Part shown: positions 1-6,280 of the stretch, in pieces
How positions within the stretch are numbered: position 1 is the first letter of the stretch
Layout: every line of letters begins with the position of its first letter
Source: a bacterium
GTDB lineage: Bacteria; Zixibacteria; MSB-5A5; GN15; FEB-12
Direction: 5' to 3'
Length of the DNA stretch: 10,050 nucleotides
Assembly (NCBI GenBank): GCA_030612965.1
Contig: JAUWMW010000065.1
Span: 1 to 10,050 of the forward strand
Made by a program: the position numbers and the translations under genes
The notes under the pieces: model-generated
The model's database searches: none
The model's input: only the letters and a program-made list of their open reading frames with translations
What the model was told of the DNA's origin: nothing

Positions 1-130
1 CCGTCTGTTGCTCAATCATTGCATCGGTGTCGTAAAAGCGCGCCTTGAGCCTCCGGGCGAGTTGCGGCCCGATAGTCGACTTGCCGCAGCCCGAAAATCC
101 GATCAGAAATACAGTCGTCGACTTTGCCAC
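1..130 (-). CDS. aroK: Shikimate kinase, N-terminal part (runs off the window)
   Basis: Shikimate kinase phosphorylates shikimate to shikimate 3-phosphate with ATP, in the cytoplasm. Only the first 43 codons are present; the rest lies beyond position 1. Translated from a GTG at 130, the protein begins VAKSTTVFLIGFSGCGKST, which contains a Walker A P-loop (GFSGCGKST, about residues 11-19). YDTD at about residues 33-36 matches the conserved Asp that binds shikimate in AroK. The GTG is the only plausible start: the frame is closed upstream by the TGA that ends aroE, and no ATG or TTG lies between. An AGGATAGG-like Shine-Dalgarno lies about 9 bases upstream. It follows aroE by 24 bases in the same orientation, so it is the probable next gene of the aro operon. 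Fusion to another domain further on cannot be excluded. Confidence 0.88.
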   Translation of the reverse strand, partial: MAKSTTVFLIGFSGCGKSTIGPQLARRLKARFYDTDAMIEQQT

Positions 131-154
131 AATCTGTAACCTATCCTCTCGGTG

Positions 155-1012
155 TCATCTCCTGAACGGCTCAACGCCGAAAACATCCTTGTAAATCGGC
201 TCAAAAGGCAGCTTAGTACCGGTCCAAAGATAGAAAGATCGTAATGCCTGTCCCACCAGCATGGCCGAGCCGTCGATGGCGACAACTTCCGCCTCCTGCG
301 CTGCCGCCACCAGCTTGTTGTCCGGGTTGTAACTCAGGTCATAGTAGATGCGCATGGCCGACCAATCCAACCAGGCCGGAAGAGGTGACTCATCAGGATG
401 GTTGAAGCCGCCAAGCGGTGTACAGTTTACAACTATGTCCCAGGTGTCACGCCCTGGCGGCTTACCAGTCCCGATCCGGCGCGTGTTGATTTCGATATTC
501 GGCAGTTGCCCGGACAGCGATTGTTTGAATGAACGCAGCCGCTCGCTGTCACGGCCCACTACGGTGCAACTCTTGATCTCGTAGTCCGTGTACAGAGCAT
601 ACACAACGGCCCGGGCGCCGCCGCCACAACCCAGAATCAGGGCGGAGCCTTTCTTCAAAGGTTCATGGTGAGACCGCAGTGCCAGAGAGAATCCGTAACA
701 GTCGGTGTTGAATCCGCACTGACGGTCACCATTGAGATGGATCGAATTCACGGCCTGAAGAGCCTGGGCTACCGGATCCAAGTCATTCAAGTATGGGATC
801 ACCTCTTTCTTGTACGGTATTGTTACCGAAAGACCCTGCACTCCGGACGAGGCAAGTTTTTGGAAGTCATCGGCGAACCGCTCAGGCCGAATGTCGAACA
901 GTTCGAAGCGCCCGGCTATTTTGAGGTAATCGAAAATGGCCTGGAAAATCTCTGAGGATTTTGAATAGGCCACGTTGTGGCCCACAAGTCCAAAATGATA
1001 TTGATCGGTCAT
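155..1012 (-). CDS. aroE: Shikimate dehydrogenase (NADP+)
   Basis: Reversibly reduces 3-dehydroshikimate to shikimate with NADPH, the fourth shikimate pathway step. The 285-residue protein is of normal length. Seen in order: a shikimate-binding Ser-X-Ser (YSKSS, Ser17 and Ser19); SVTIPYKK with the catalytic Lys68; AVNS (Asn89); NTDCYGF with the catalytic Asp104; the glycine-rich cofactor loop GCGGGARA (128-135); VNCTPLGG (195-202); YDLSYNP (224-230); and DGSAMLVGQAL (247-257), which closes the active site. Two motifs are slightly unusual: Tyr-Ser-Lys-Ser-Ser where His-Ser-X-Ser-Pro is common, and Cys105 where Gly normally follows the catalytic Asp. All catalytic residues are kept, so I expect activity. 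The ATG overlaps the aroA stop as ATGA (1009-1012), and the local ribosome site is weak (AAGAG very close to ATG), so translation probably depends on coupling to aroA. A quinate dehydrogenase paralogue is less likely given the aro neighbours. Confidence 0.95.
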   Translation of the reverse strand: MTDQYHFGLVGHNVAYSKSSEIFQAIFDYLKIAGRFELFDIRPERFADDFQKLASSGVQGLSVTIPYKKEVIPYLNDLDPVAQALQAVNSIHLNGDRQCGFNTDCYGFSLALRSHHEPLKKGSALILGCGGGARAVVYALYTDYEIKSCTVVGRDSERLRSFKQSLSGQLPNIEINTRRIGTGKPPGRDTWDIVVNCTPLGGFNHPDESPLPAWLDWSAMRIYYDLSYNPDNKLVAAAQEAEVVAIDGSAMLVGQALRSFYLWTGTKLPFEPIYKDVFGVEPFRR

Positions 1013-2352
1013 ACTCTTATCTGATCAAGCAACTCGTAGAAGTTGGGGCAACTGACCGCCACCACTTCATCATCATCGATAGACGAGAGGCCGTACAGAA
1101 ACAAACCCGCAATTGAGAAGGCCATGGCTATTCTGTGATCGCCGAAGCTGTCGAAGTCGGTTCCGTTGAGTTCCTTGCCACCCTCAATGGCCAAGCCGTC
1201 CTCCAACAGACCGCACTTGATACCCATCTTGTTCAAATTCTCGGAGATGGCCACCAGGCGGTCGGACTCCTTCACACGCAGTTCGGAGGCGTCACGGATG
1301 ATGGTCGTGCCCGACGCGAAGGCAGCCATCACGGCCGCCATCGGAATCTCATCGATCAACCCGACAGTAGTATCCCCGGATATCTTGCGCGGTTTCAGCG
1401 GGGCGCCGGTGACAGTGACGTCAGCGCGTGGTTCTCCGGACACTACGGCGCGGTTCTCAATCTGCACGCTGCAGCCGATCGCCTTGAGATGGTCGAGCAT
1501 GGCCGTGCGGGTGGGATTCAGGCCAACGTTTTCCGTTGTAAGAGAACGACCGGAAATCGCCGCCGCGCCCCAGAAAAAAACGGCCGTTGAGATATCTCCG
1601 GGAATGTCGACCAGGCCGCCGTTGACGGTCGCCTTGCGATCAAGGGTGATCTCACGTTTGAACGGTTCCGAACGTTCCATACGCCGCTTTCGCGGGTCGT
1701 TAGGATCGGTCACGGCCACCGCCCTGATGTTCCTCACGGTGAGACCCTCGCCCAGTTGCCGCAACATGATTTCAGTGTGATCACGCGTGATAATATCTTC
1801 GCGAATTACCACGGAACATGAGGATGCCAACCCGGCCAACAGCAGGGCCGACTTGACCTGGGCCGATGCGACCGGGAGACGGTATTCGAGCGATGACAAC
1901 TGTCGGCCCCGGATTCGCAGCGGCAAGCAGTTATTGTCGGCGAATATCTCCGCCCCCATGCTCTCAAGCGGGTCGATGACACGCTTCATCGGACGCTTAC
2001 TCAGCGATTCGTCGCCGGCAAGAGTGACTTCAACCGAGGAACCAGCAAGGATACCCGTCAACAATCGGGCCGTCGTGCCGGAATTGCCGCAATCGATAAT
2101 CGTAGCAGCATCGACATTCAATTGTTCCGGGGGGGTGAGCAGCAATTCATTGTCACCATGTTCGACCTGAACACCTAACGTCTCGGCTGCCTTGAGTGAT
2201 CTCTGACAATCGGCGCTACCCGGAAAATTGCGTATTGTAATCGGACCCCTGGAGAGTATGGAGAACAAAGCGGCGCGATGGGCTATCGATTTGTCTCCGG
2301 GAAGTCGGATGGTCCCGCCGATTTTGCGGGCCGGCTTCAGAATCCGTTTCAT
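1009..2352 (-). CDS. aroA: 3-phosphoshikimate 1-carboxyvinyltransferase (EPSP synthase)
   Basis: Joins shikimate 3-phosphate and phosphoenolpyruvate to give EPSP, the target step of glyphosate. The 447-residue protein shows LPGDKSIAHRA (Lys21), GNSGTTARLLTG (89-100), SLSKRPM (116-122), ASAQVKSALLLAGL (162-175), VDIPGDIS (248-255), NVGLNPTRT (275-283), the catalytic Asp334 in LIDEIPM, VKESDRL with Glu362, and FGDHRIAM (403-410). GNSGTT, SKRPM and SAQVKSA resemble the class II/Bacillus branch rather than the E. coli type (GNAGTAMRP). The Gly equivalent to E. coli Gly96 is kept (Gly92), unlike the Ala of the CP4 enzyme, so insensitivity to glyphosate cannot be assumed. A charged stretch at about 214-235 (DPNDPRKRRMERSEPFK) looks like a surface insertion before the second half. 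The start overlaps the DAHP synthase stop as ATGA, with an AGGA ribosome site about 7 bases upstream. Confidence 0.96.
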   Translation of the reverse strand: MKRILKPARKIGGTIRLPGDKSIAHRAALFSILSRGPITIRNFPGSADCQRSLKAAETLGVQVEHGDNELLLTPPEQLNVDAATIIDCGNSGTTARLLTGILAGSSVEVTLAGDESLSKRPMKRVIDPLESMGAEIFADNNCLPLRIRGRQLSSLEYRLPVASAQVKSALLLAGLASSCSVVIREDIITRDHTEIMLRQLGEGLTVRNIRAVAVTDPNDPRKRRMERSEPFKREITLDRKATVNGGLVDIPGDISTAVFFWGAAAISGRSLTTENVGLNPTRTAMLDHLKAIGCSVQIENRAVVSGEPRADVTVTGAPLKPRKISGDTTVGLIDEIPMAAVMAAFASGTTIIRDASELRVKESDRLVAISENLNKMGIKCGLLEDGLAIEGGKELNGTDFDSFGDHRIAMAFSIAGLFLYGLSSIDDDEVVAVSCPNFYELLDQIRV

Positions 2353-3365
2353 TCGCAGGTCCTGCCTAACACCGAACCAATGGCTCGTATCTCCTTCATT
2401 AGTCCGTCAAAGTTGTCCGGTGTCAATGACTGGGGTCCGTCAGACAGCGCGTTAGCCGGGTCGTGATGAACCTCGACCAGCAGTCCGTCGGCGCCGACGG
2501 CGATGGCGGCCCGAGACAGCGGCAACACCTTGTGCACTATACCGGTGCCATGACTGGGGTCGACGATAATCGGCAAATGGCTGGTCCGTTTGACATACGG
2601 CACCGACGATAGATCGAGGGTGTTGCGAGTATGGTCGGCGAAGGTGCGTACACCACGTTCACACAGGATGATATTGTGATTCCCCTCGTTCATAACGTAC
2701 TCGGCTGCCATCAGAAACTCTTCCAGCGTGGCCGCCATCCCACGTTTAAGTAACACTGGCTTTTGCTGACGGCCGGCCTTTTTCAACAATGAGTAGTTCT
2801 GCATGTTGCGCGCGCCGATTTGGATGATATCGGCGTACTCCGAGACCAGGTCCAGCACCTCCGTGTCGATTGCTTCAGTGACGATCGCCAGGCCGAACTT
2901 CTCACGTACTTCGGCCAAAATCTTGAGACCTTCTTCCTCCAGTCCCTGAAAACTGTACGGTGAGGTGCGGGGCTTGTAAGCGCCGCCACGAAAGATTCGC
3001 GCTCCGGACCTGGCCACACGCTCGGCGATAATCATGCACTGCTCGCGGCTCTCAACGGCGCATGGTCCCGCCATAGTGACCAGATTCTTGCCGCCGACCG
3101 CAATACCGTTGACATCGATTACTGAGTCCTCGGGGTAAAACTCGCGACTGACCAGCTTGAACGGCTTGGTAACATGGATTATCTCTTTGACGCCCCCGAG
3201 AGCCAGGATATGGTCAGCGTCGATTTGCTGTTTGTTACCTGTTACGCCGATGGCTGTGCGCAAAGCGCCGGGCATCGGGTGCGCCTTCAGTCCCGCTTTC
3301 TCGATCTCATGACATATCTTTTCCACCATCTCACGGGTGGCATTCTTGTCCATTACAACCAACAT
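2349..3365 (-). CDS. aroF: 3-deoxy-7-phosphoheptulonate (DAHP) synthase, type I-beta with N-terminal regulatory domain
   Basis: Condenses phosphoenolpyruvate and erythrose 4-phosphate to DAHP, the entry and main control point of the shikimate pathway. The 338 residues equal the length of the T. maritima enzyme. Residues 1 to about 70 form a ferredoxin-like (ACT-like) domain; the TIM barrel follows with AGPCAVES (Cys102), FRGGAYKPRTSPYSFQG (125-141), QIGARNMQN (182-190), KPVLLKRG (202-209), CERGVRTF (235-242), VDPSHGTG (His272), VEVHHDP (Glu298) and LSDGPQ (Asp309). Cys102, His272, Glu298 and Asp309 are the expected metal ligands and fall at the T. maritima positions. In that enzyme the N-terminal domain gives inhibition by Tyr and Phe, so similar control is likely here; the true effector is unknown. 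The chosen ATG has AGGAG (3372-3376) six bases upstream. The symbol could equally be aroG or aroH; subtype naming is conventional. Confidence 0.95.
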   Translation of the reverse strand: MLVVMDKNATREMVEKICHEIEKAGLKAHPMPGALRTAIGVTGNKQQIDADHILALGGVKEIIHVTKPFKLVSREFYPEDSVIDVNGIAVGGKNLVTMAGPCAVESREQCMIIAERVARSGARIFRGGAYKPRTSPYSFQGLEEEGLKILAEVREKFGLAIVTEAIDTEVLDLVSEYADIIQIGARNMQNYSLLKKAGRQQKPVLLKRGMAATLEEFLMAAEYVMNEGNHNIILCERGVRTFADHTRNTLDLSSVPYVKRTSHLPIIVDPSHGTGIVHKVLPLSRAAIAVGADGLLVEVHHDPANALSDGPQSLTPDNFDGLMKEIRAIGSVLGRTCE

Positions 3366-3430
3366 CTATGACTCCTGACACATAAGTGCACTTTCTCGAA
3401 AGCACTCGTATTCCGTTCCAAGACTACATT

Positions 3431-3452
3431 GGCACAATCTTGTTCTTGTGCC
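3431..3452 (-). repeat. Inverted repeat / hairpin after argS
   Basis: GGCACAA (3431-3437) and TTGTGCC (3446-3452) are perfect reverse complements around an 8-base loop. Read on the minus strand, the stem is followed by AATGTAG and not by a run of T, so it does not look like a standard intrinsic terminator. It could stabilise the argS message end or be part of the repeat next to it. Confidence 0.55.
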
Positions 3453-3476
3453 CGGCGGGTCTTCACGCCCGGCGGG
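3450..3476. repeat. 10-base direct repeat, GCCCGGCGGG twice
   Basis: GCCCGGCGGG occurs at 3450-3459 and again, identically, at 3467-3476, separated by the 7 bases TCTTCAC. It lies 21 bases past the argS stop and next to the hairpin at 3431-3452. Exact tandem-like copies in a non-coding gap suggest part of a dispersed intergenic repeat or a protein or RNA structural site. Nothing in the sequence assigns a function. Confidence 0.7.
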
Positions 3477-3496
3477 AAACCGGTGTCCCACCAGCG

Positions 3497-5299
3497 TCAC
3501 ATTTCCTCCGGAGCTTCCATCCCCAGTAAATACAGACCCTCGCACAACACCGTCTGCACCGACTTCACCAACGCCATGCGCACGGCGGAAAGCGCCTGGT
3601 TGTCTGAAATAATCTTATCGATCCGGCCCTTCTCATCCTTGCGCTGGTAGAACTTGTTTAACGCCGCAGCCAGGCGCAACAGATAGGCGGCGATCACGTG
3701 CGGGTCGTACGTGCGCGCGGCGTCCTCGATTATCTCCGGGAAGTCGGCCAGCAACTCGACGACGCGGCGTTCTTCCACGTTATCCAAAAGGGCGGCGTCG
3801 ATCTTTGACGTTATGTCCTGGCCGTAGTGTCTGAGGAGAGAACAGAGCCGCGCATGGGTATACTGCAAGTATGGGCCGGTCTCCCCCTCGAAACTCAGCA
3901 CCTCATCCCAATCGAAATTGACGGCCTTGTGGCGTCGCACCGAGAACTGCGAGAAGATCACCGCACCGACACCAATCTTGTGAGCGGTGGCATCGATCGC
4001 GTCAAGCGATGGGTTTTTCTCAAGAATCTTCTCGCGCGCCAGCGCCACGGCGCGATCAATCACGTCCTCCAGAAAGATAACCTTTCCGGTCCGCATCGCC
4101 ATTGTCTCCCCTTCAAAAAGAACCCATCCAAAATCGATATGCTTTGCTCGTCCGGTCATGCGGTCGGTCTCGGGGACGTTCTCCGCTTCTTCCAACATTG
4201 ATACGACCTTGAAAATCTGCTTGAAGTAATCCGACTGTGCTGTGCCCACAACATATAGCGACTCATAAAAGTGATAGGTCTGCCAACGGTACACCAGACC
4301 GGCCAGATCGCGCGTAGCGTAGAGTGTGGCGCCGTCACCCTTTTTCAGCATACAGGGCGGCAGATTCGGGTCATCAAGCGGAACCACCAACGCACCCCTG
4401 GATATTTCCGTCAGGCCGGCCTTCTGTAACCGCTCGACAAGAGGCTCCATCTTGTCATTTACAGACGACTCGCCGGTGATGATATCGAATTCGACACCCA
4501 GCATATTATGGATGCGATCAAGCTCGGCCAGCGAGATCGTCTTCAATCGCTCCCACAGTTGAACCGCCTCCGACTCACCGTCCTCAAGCTGCTTGAAAGC
4601 CTGCCGCGCCTCTTCATCCAGCGTGGGGTCTTTCTTGGCCTCGTCGTGAAAACGAACGTACAATTCCAGAAGTTGTTTGACCGCATCTTTCTCGAGGTTG
4701 ACCTTTTCACCCCACATTCGGTAGGCGACAATCATCTTGCCGAACTGAGTCCCCCAGTCACCCAGGTAGTTGATCCCGATGACTTCAAAACCGAGTTTCT
4801 TGTACACTCTTCGAAGCGAGTTTCCGATGATGGTCGAGCGAAGATGCCCCACCCCGTACGGTTTGGCAATGTTGGCCGAACAGTACTCAATCAGGTACTT
4901 GCGGTTTTGCCCGAAGTCGGAATCGCCGTAATGGGACTCGCGCGACAGGACATTGCCGAGCGTTAGGGACGCCAACTCCGAGGGATCAACGCTCACATTG
5001 ATAAAGCCACTGACGGCCGCGGCAGTACAGTCGGCATCGTCGCCAAGTAATCGGTTGGTTTCTTCCACCACCCCGGCAGCGATATCGGGAGGTTTCGCAC
5101 TCAGCAGCTTGGCGTACCGGAAAACCGGGAAGGCGAAGCGGCCCATAGAGGGGTCTTTCGGCTTTTCCAGATGCTCCAGAATGAACCGGGCGTCAAAGAC
5201 TTCCTTCTCCCCCGTCGCGGCGTACGCCTCCGGGAAGGTTGCCTTGAAGGCCTGGGCCGCTTTGTCGGCGAACAACTGTTTGAACTGGTCTTTACTCAT
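3497..5299 (-). CDS. argS: Arginyl-tRNA synthetase
   Basis: Class Ia synthetase that charges tRNA-Arg with arginine using ATP. The 600 residues fit the family (about 550-600). Seen in order: an N-terminal tRNA D-loop-binding domain (about 1-115); the catalytic entry IEYCSANIAKPYGVGHLRST (137-156), carrying the HIGH-box equivalent as GVGH (149-152); INYLGDWGTQFGKM (176-189); LYATRDLAG (326-334); the KMSKS-loop position as MAMRTGKVIFLEDV (400-413); and the C-terminal anticodon-binding domain from about 440, with NFDWDEVLSFEGETGPYLQY (461-480). Both signature motifs are degenerate: Gly replaces the first His and the lysine-rich KMSKS is missing, though ArgRS enzymes often lack the latter. AAGGA at 5311-5315 lies 11 bases before the ATG, slightly far; no other in-frame start is near. 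It stands between the trp and aro blocks with its own promoter candidate. Its product is not an aromatic pathway enzyme. Confidence 0.96.
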   Translation of the reverse strand: MSKDQFKQLFADKAAQAFKATFPEAYAATGEKEVFDARFILEHLEKPKDPSMGRFAFPVFRYAKLLSAKPPDIAAGVVEETNRLLGDDADCTAAAVSGFINVSVDPSELASLTLGNVLSRESHYGDSDFGQNRKYLIEYCSANIAKPYGVGHLRSTIIGNSLRRVYKKLGFEVIGINYLGDWGTQFGKMIVAYRMWGEKVNLEKDAVKQLLELYVRFHDEAKKDPTLDEEARQAFKQLEDGESEAVQLWERLKTISLAELDRIHNMLGVEFDIITGESSVNDKMEPLVERLQKAGLTEISRGALVVPLDDPNLPPCMLKKGDGATLYATRDLAGLVYRWQTYHFYESLYVVGTAQSDYFKQIFKVVSMLEEAENVPETDRMTGRAKHIDFGWVLFEGETMAMRTGKVIFLEDVIDRAVALAREKILEKNPSLDAIDATAHKIGVGAVIFSQFSVRRHKAVNFDWDEVLSFEGETGPYLQYTHARLCSLLRHYGQDITSKIDAALLDNVEERRVVELLADFPEIIEDAARTYDPHVIAAYLLRLAAALNKFYQRKDEKGRIDKIISDNQALSAVRMALVKSVQTVLCEGLYLLGMEAPEEM

Positions 5300-5313
5300 T
5301 GCAACTACATTCC

Positions 5314-5339
5314 TTGGTCTCAGGAGTGCCCGCGACCAA
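5314..5339 (-). repeat. Inverted repeat in the argS leader beside the ribosome site
   Basis: TTGGTC (5314-5319) and GACCAA (5334-5339) are reverse complements separated by 14 bases. In the argS message the 3' arm overlaps two bases of the AAGGA ribosome site (5311-5315), so a stem could modestly limit initiation. Six base pairs with a 14-base loop is weak and may be chance. Confidence 0.3.
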
Positions 5340-5362
5340 CCCGTCGCCTCCCGTAAGCGGCC

Positions 5363-5391
5363 AAGATATTCGATTGCAATGCGAAAGTCAA
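5363..5391 (-). promoter_or_regulatory. Sigma70-type promoter candidate for argS (and probably the aro genes)
   Basis: On the minus strand TTGACT (5391-5386) is followed after exactly 17 bases by TATCTT (5368-5363). The -35 matches consensus at 5 of 6 positions and the -10 at 4 of 6, with ideal spacing. Transcription would start near 5356, giving a leader of about 57 bases before the argS ATG. It lies in the only long gap of the window and points in the direction of all genes. The match assumes a sigma70-like consensus in this organism. Confidence 0.6.
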
Positions 5392-5438
5392 AACGTATTA
5401 TCAGGAGGTAGGCACAGAGAATTCCATTTTATGTGGGC

Positions 5439-5458
5439 GGCAGACGTCCTCGTCTGCC
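5439..5458. repeat. Perfect 8-bp inverted repeat with 4-base loop
   Basis: GGCAGACG (5439-5446) and CGTCTGCC (5451-5458) pair perfectly around TCCT. On the minus strand the hairpin lies about 37 bases past the trpA stop and is followed by GCCCACATAAAATGG, which has no T run. It might stabilise or end the trp message, or be a unit of a dispersed REP-like palindrome. The compact GC-rich stem is strong enough to be real structure; its role is inferred only. Confidence 0.7.
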
Positions 5459-5502
5459 CCTGTATTCTCGTGACGCGCGAGGCCGTACGCCACGCTACAG
5501 GG
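5458..5502. repeat. 45-base imperfect palindrome spanning the trpA stop
   Basis: CCCTGTA (5458-5464) and TACAGGG (5496-5502) are perfect reverse complements. Inside them CGTG (5469-5472) faces CACG (5491-5494), with further partial pairing. The right arm contains the trpA TAG stop (5497-5495). The left arm abuts the hairpin at 5439-5458, so the two palindromes form one continuous structured segment of about 64 bases. It could act as a Rho-independent-like end without a U tract, an mRNA-stabilising element or a mobile palindromic repeat. Confidence 0.5.
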
Positions 5503-6280
5503 CACCGCGTACTTCTGCCAGAAAACGGGAGACGTGCTTCAGGCAACTGCGCCGGTTGGCCGCATTCCTGATGATCTTGACCAGGGCCGATCCTATTACT
5601 ACGCCGTCAGCGTAACGGGTCAGCCGACGGGCTGATTCCGCCGAAGAAACCCCAAACCCGGCAACGAATGGCTTGGTTAGCTGCTTCTTTAGACGGCGCA
5701 TGTAACGGTCGGTATCGGTTCCGAAAGTCCTCCCCGCTCCTGTCACCCCAGTCACCGTGACAGCGTAGATGAAATCGGTCGAGTATTTGTCGATCAGCCG
5801 GACCCGGTCCGGCGATGAGGTCGGCGCTACCAAGAACACGGCCGACATCCGGTTGGACTCCACTGCCGTCTTGAACCCGGCCGCTTCTTCCACCGGCAGA
5901 TCGGGTATTATGAACCCATCCACCCCGACTGAGGCGGCGCGCTTCAGAAACCTCGTTTCGCCGTAAGTCAGCAGCGGGTTGTAGTAACCCATCAGGATTA
6001 GCGGCAAATCAACCTCGCGTTGTAACTGCTCCACCGCCTTTAGTATCGCGCGCAAGTCGGTTCCATTGTCCAAAGCTGCTTTCGACGAATGCTGGATTTC
6101 CGGACCATCCGCCAACGGGTCCGAAAACGGCATGCCCAGTTCCACCATGTCGGCTCCGGCATCGGCAGCCGCTTTCACTAAAGCGACTGTTGTCTTCATG
6201 TCAGGGAATCCGGCCGTGAAGAATGGGACCAACAGTTTGCCCGCGCGAGGCTTCATGACAACATCGGCGATACGGCTCAT
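5495..6280 (-). CDS. trpA: Tryptophan synthase alpha subunit
   Basis: Cleaves indole-3-glycerol phosphate to indole and glyceraldehyde 3-phosphate; indole is channelled to the beta subunit in the alpha2-beta2 complex. With the start at 6280 the protein has 261 residues, typical for TrpA. It shows PFFTAGFPD (19-27), VELGMPFSDPLADGP (46-60) with the catalytic Glu47 and Asp58, MGYYNP (97-102), the loop-6 TGVTGAG (167-173), PFVAGFGVS (194-202) and VIGSALV (228-234). The frame is open 21 codons further upstream (to 6343), but that part lies inside trpB and has no TrpA character. The ATG at 6280 overlaps the trpB stop as ATGA and has GGAGGA (6288-6293) seven bases upstream, so it is the better start. 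It is the last gene of the trp block. Confidence 0.97.
   Translation of the reverse strand: MSRIADVVMKPRAGKLLVPFFTAGFPDMKTTVALVKAAADAGADMVELGMPFSDPLADGPEIQHSSKAALDNGTDLRAILKAVEQLQREVDLPLILMGYYNPLLTYGETRFLKRAASVGVDGFIIPDLPVEEAAGFKTAVESNRMSAVFLVAPTSSPDRVRLIDKYSTDFIYAVTVTGVTGAGRTFGTDTDRYMRRLKKQLTKPFVAGFGVSSAESARRLTRYADGVVIGSALVKIIRNAANRRSCLKHVSRFLAEVRGAL

Larger units (their letters stand above)
3366..3496 (-). other. argS-aroF intergenic gap
   Basis: 131 bases without a credible gene. The argS-proximal half holds a GC-rich direct repeat and a small hairpin (listed separately). The aroF-proximal half holds an imperfect dyad: AGTGC at 3385-3389 facing GCACT at 3402-3406, with CTTTC/GAAAG inside (3391-3395 and 3398-3402). 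The AGGAG ribosome site of aroF is at 3372-3376. I find no good -35/-10 pair on the minus strand, so the aro genes probably depend on read-through from argS. A weak or activator-dependent promoter using the dyad as operator is possible but unsupported. Confidence 0.6.
5300..5494 (-). other. trpA-argS intergenic gap
   Basis: 195 bases, the longest non-coding stretch in the window. Starting from the trpA stop on the minus strand it holds a large imperfect palindrome, a perfect 8-base-pair hairpin, a sigma70-like promoter and the argS leader with a small inverted repeat next to the ribosome site (each listed separately). Short reading frames across it on either strand have no recognisable protein features. 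Confidence 0.7.

Noticed and set aside
103..285. 60-codon minus-strand frame over the aroE end and aroK start
   Set aside because: It overlaps both genes in another frame, and the aroK P-loop frame explains the junction better.
1166..1780. Open frame of 204 codons on the plus strand
   Set aside because: It lies entirely antisense to aroA, has a low-complexity Ser/Arg/Pro composition and shows no family motif; it is a shadow of a GC-rich gene.
3431..3452. Intrinsic terminator after argS
   Set aside because: The hairpin is perfect, but no T run follows on the minus strand and the stem is only 7 bp; it is listed as an inverted repeat instead.
3429..3650. Small plus-strand gene in the argS-aroF gap
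   Set aside because: The 73-codon frame runs antisense into the argS end and translates through the direct repeat; no protein signal.
5299..5615. Small plus-strand genes in the trpA-argS gap
   Set aside because: The two overlapping frames in this stretch run through the promoter and palindromes into the antisense of trpA, and their translations show no family motif.
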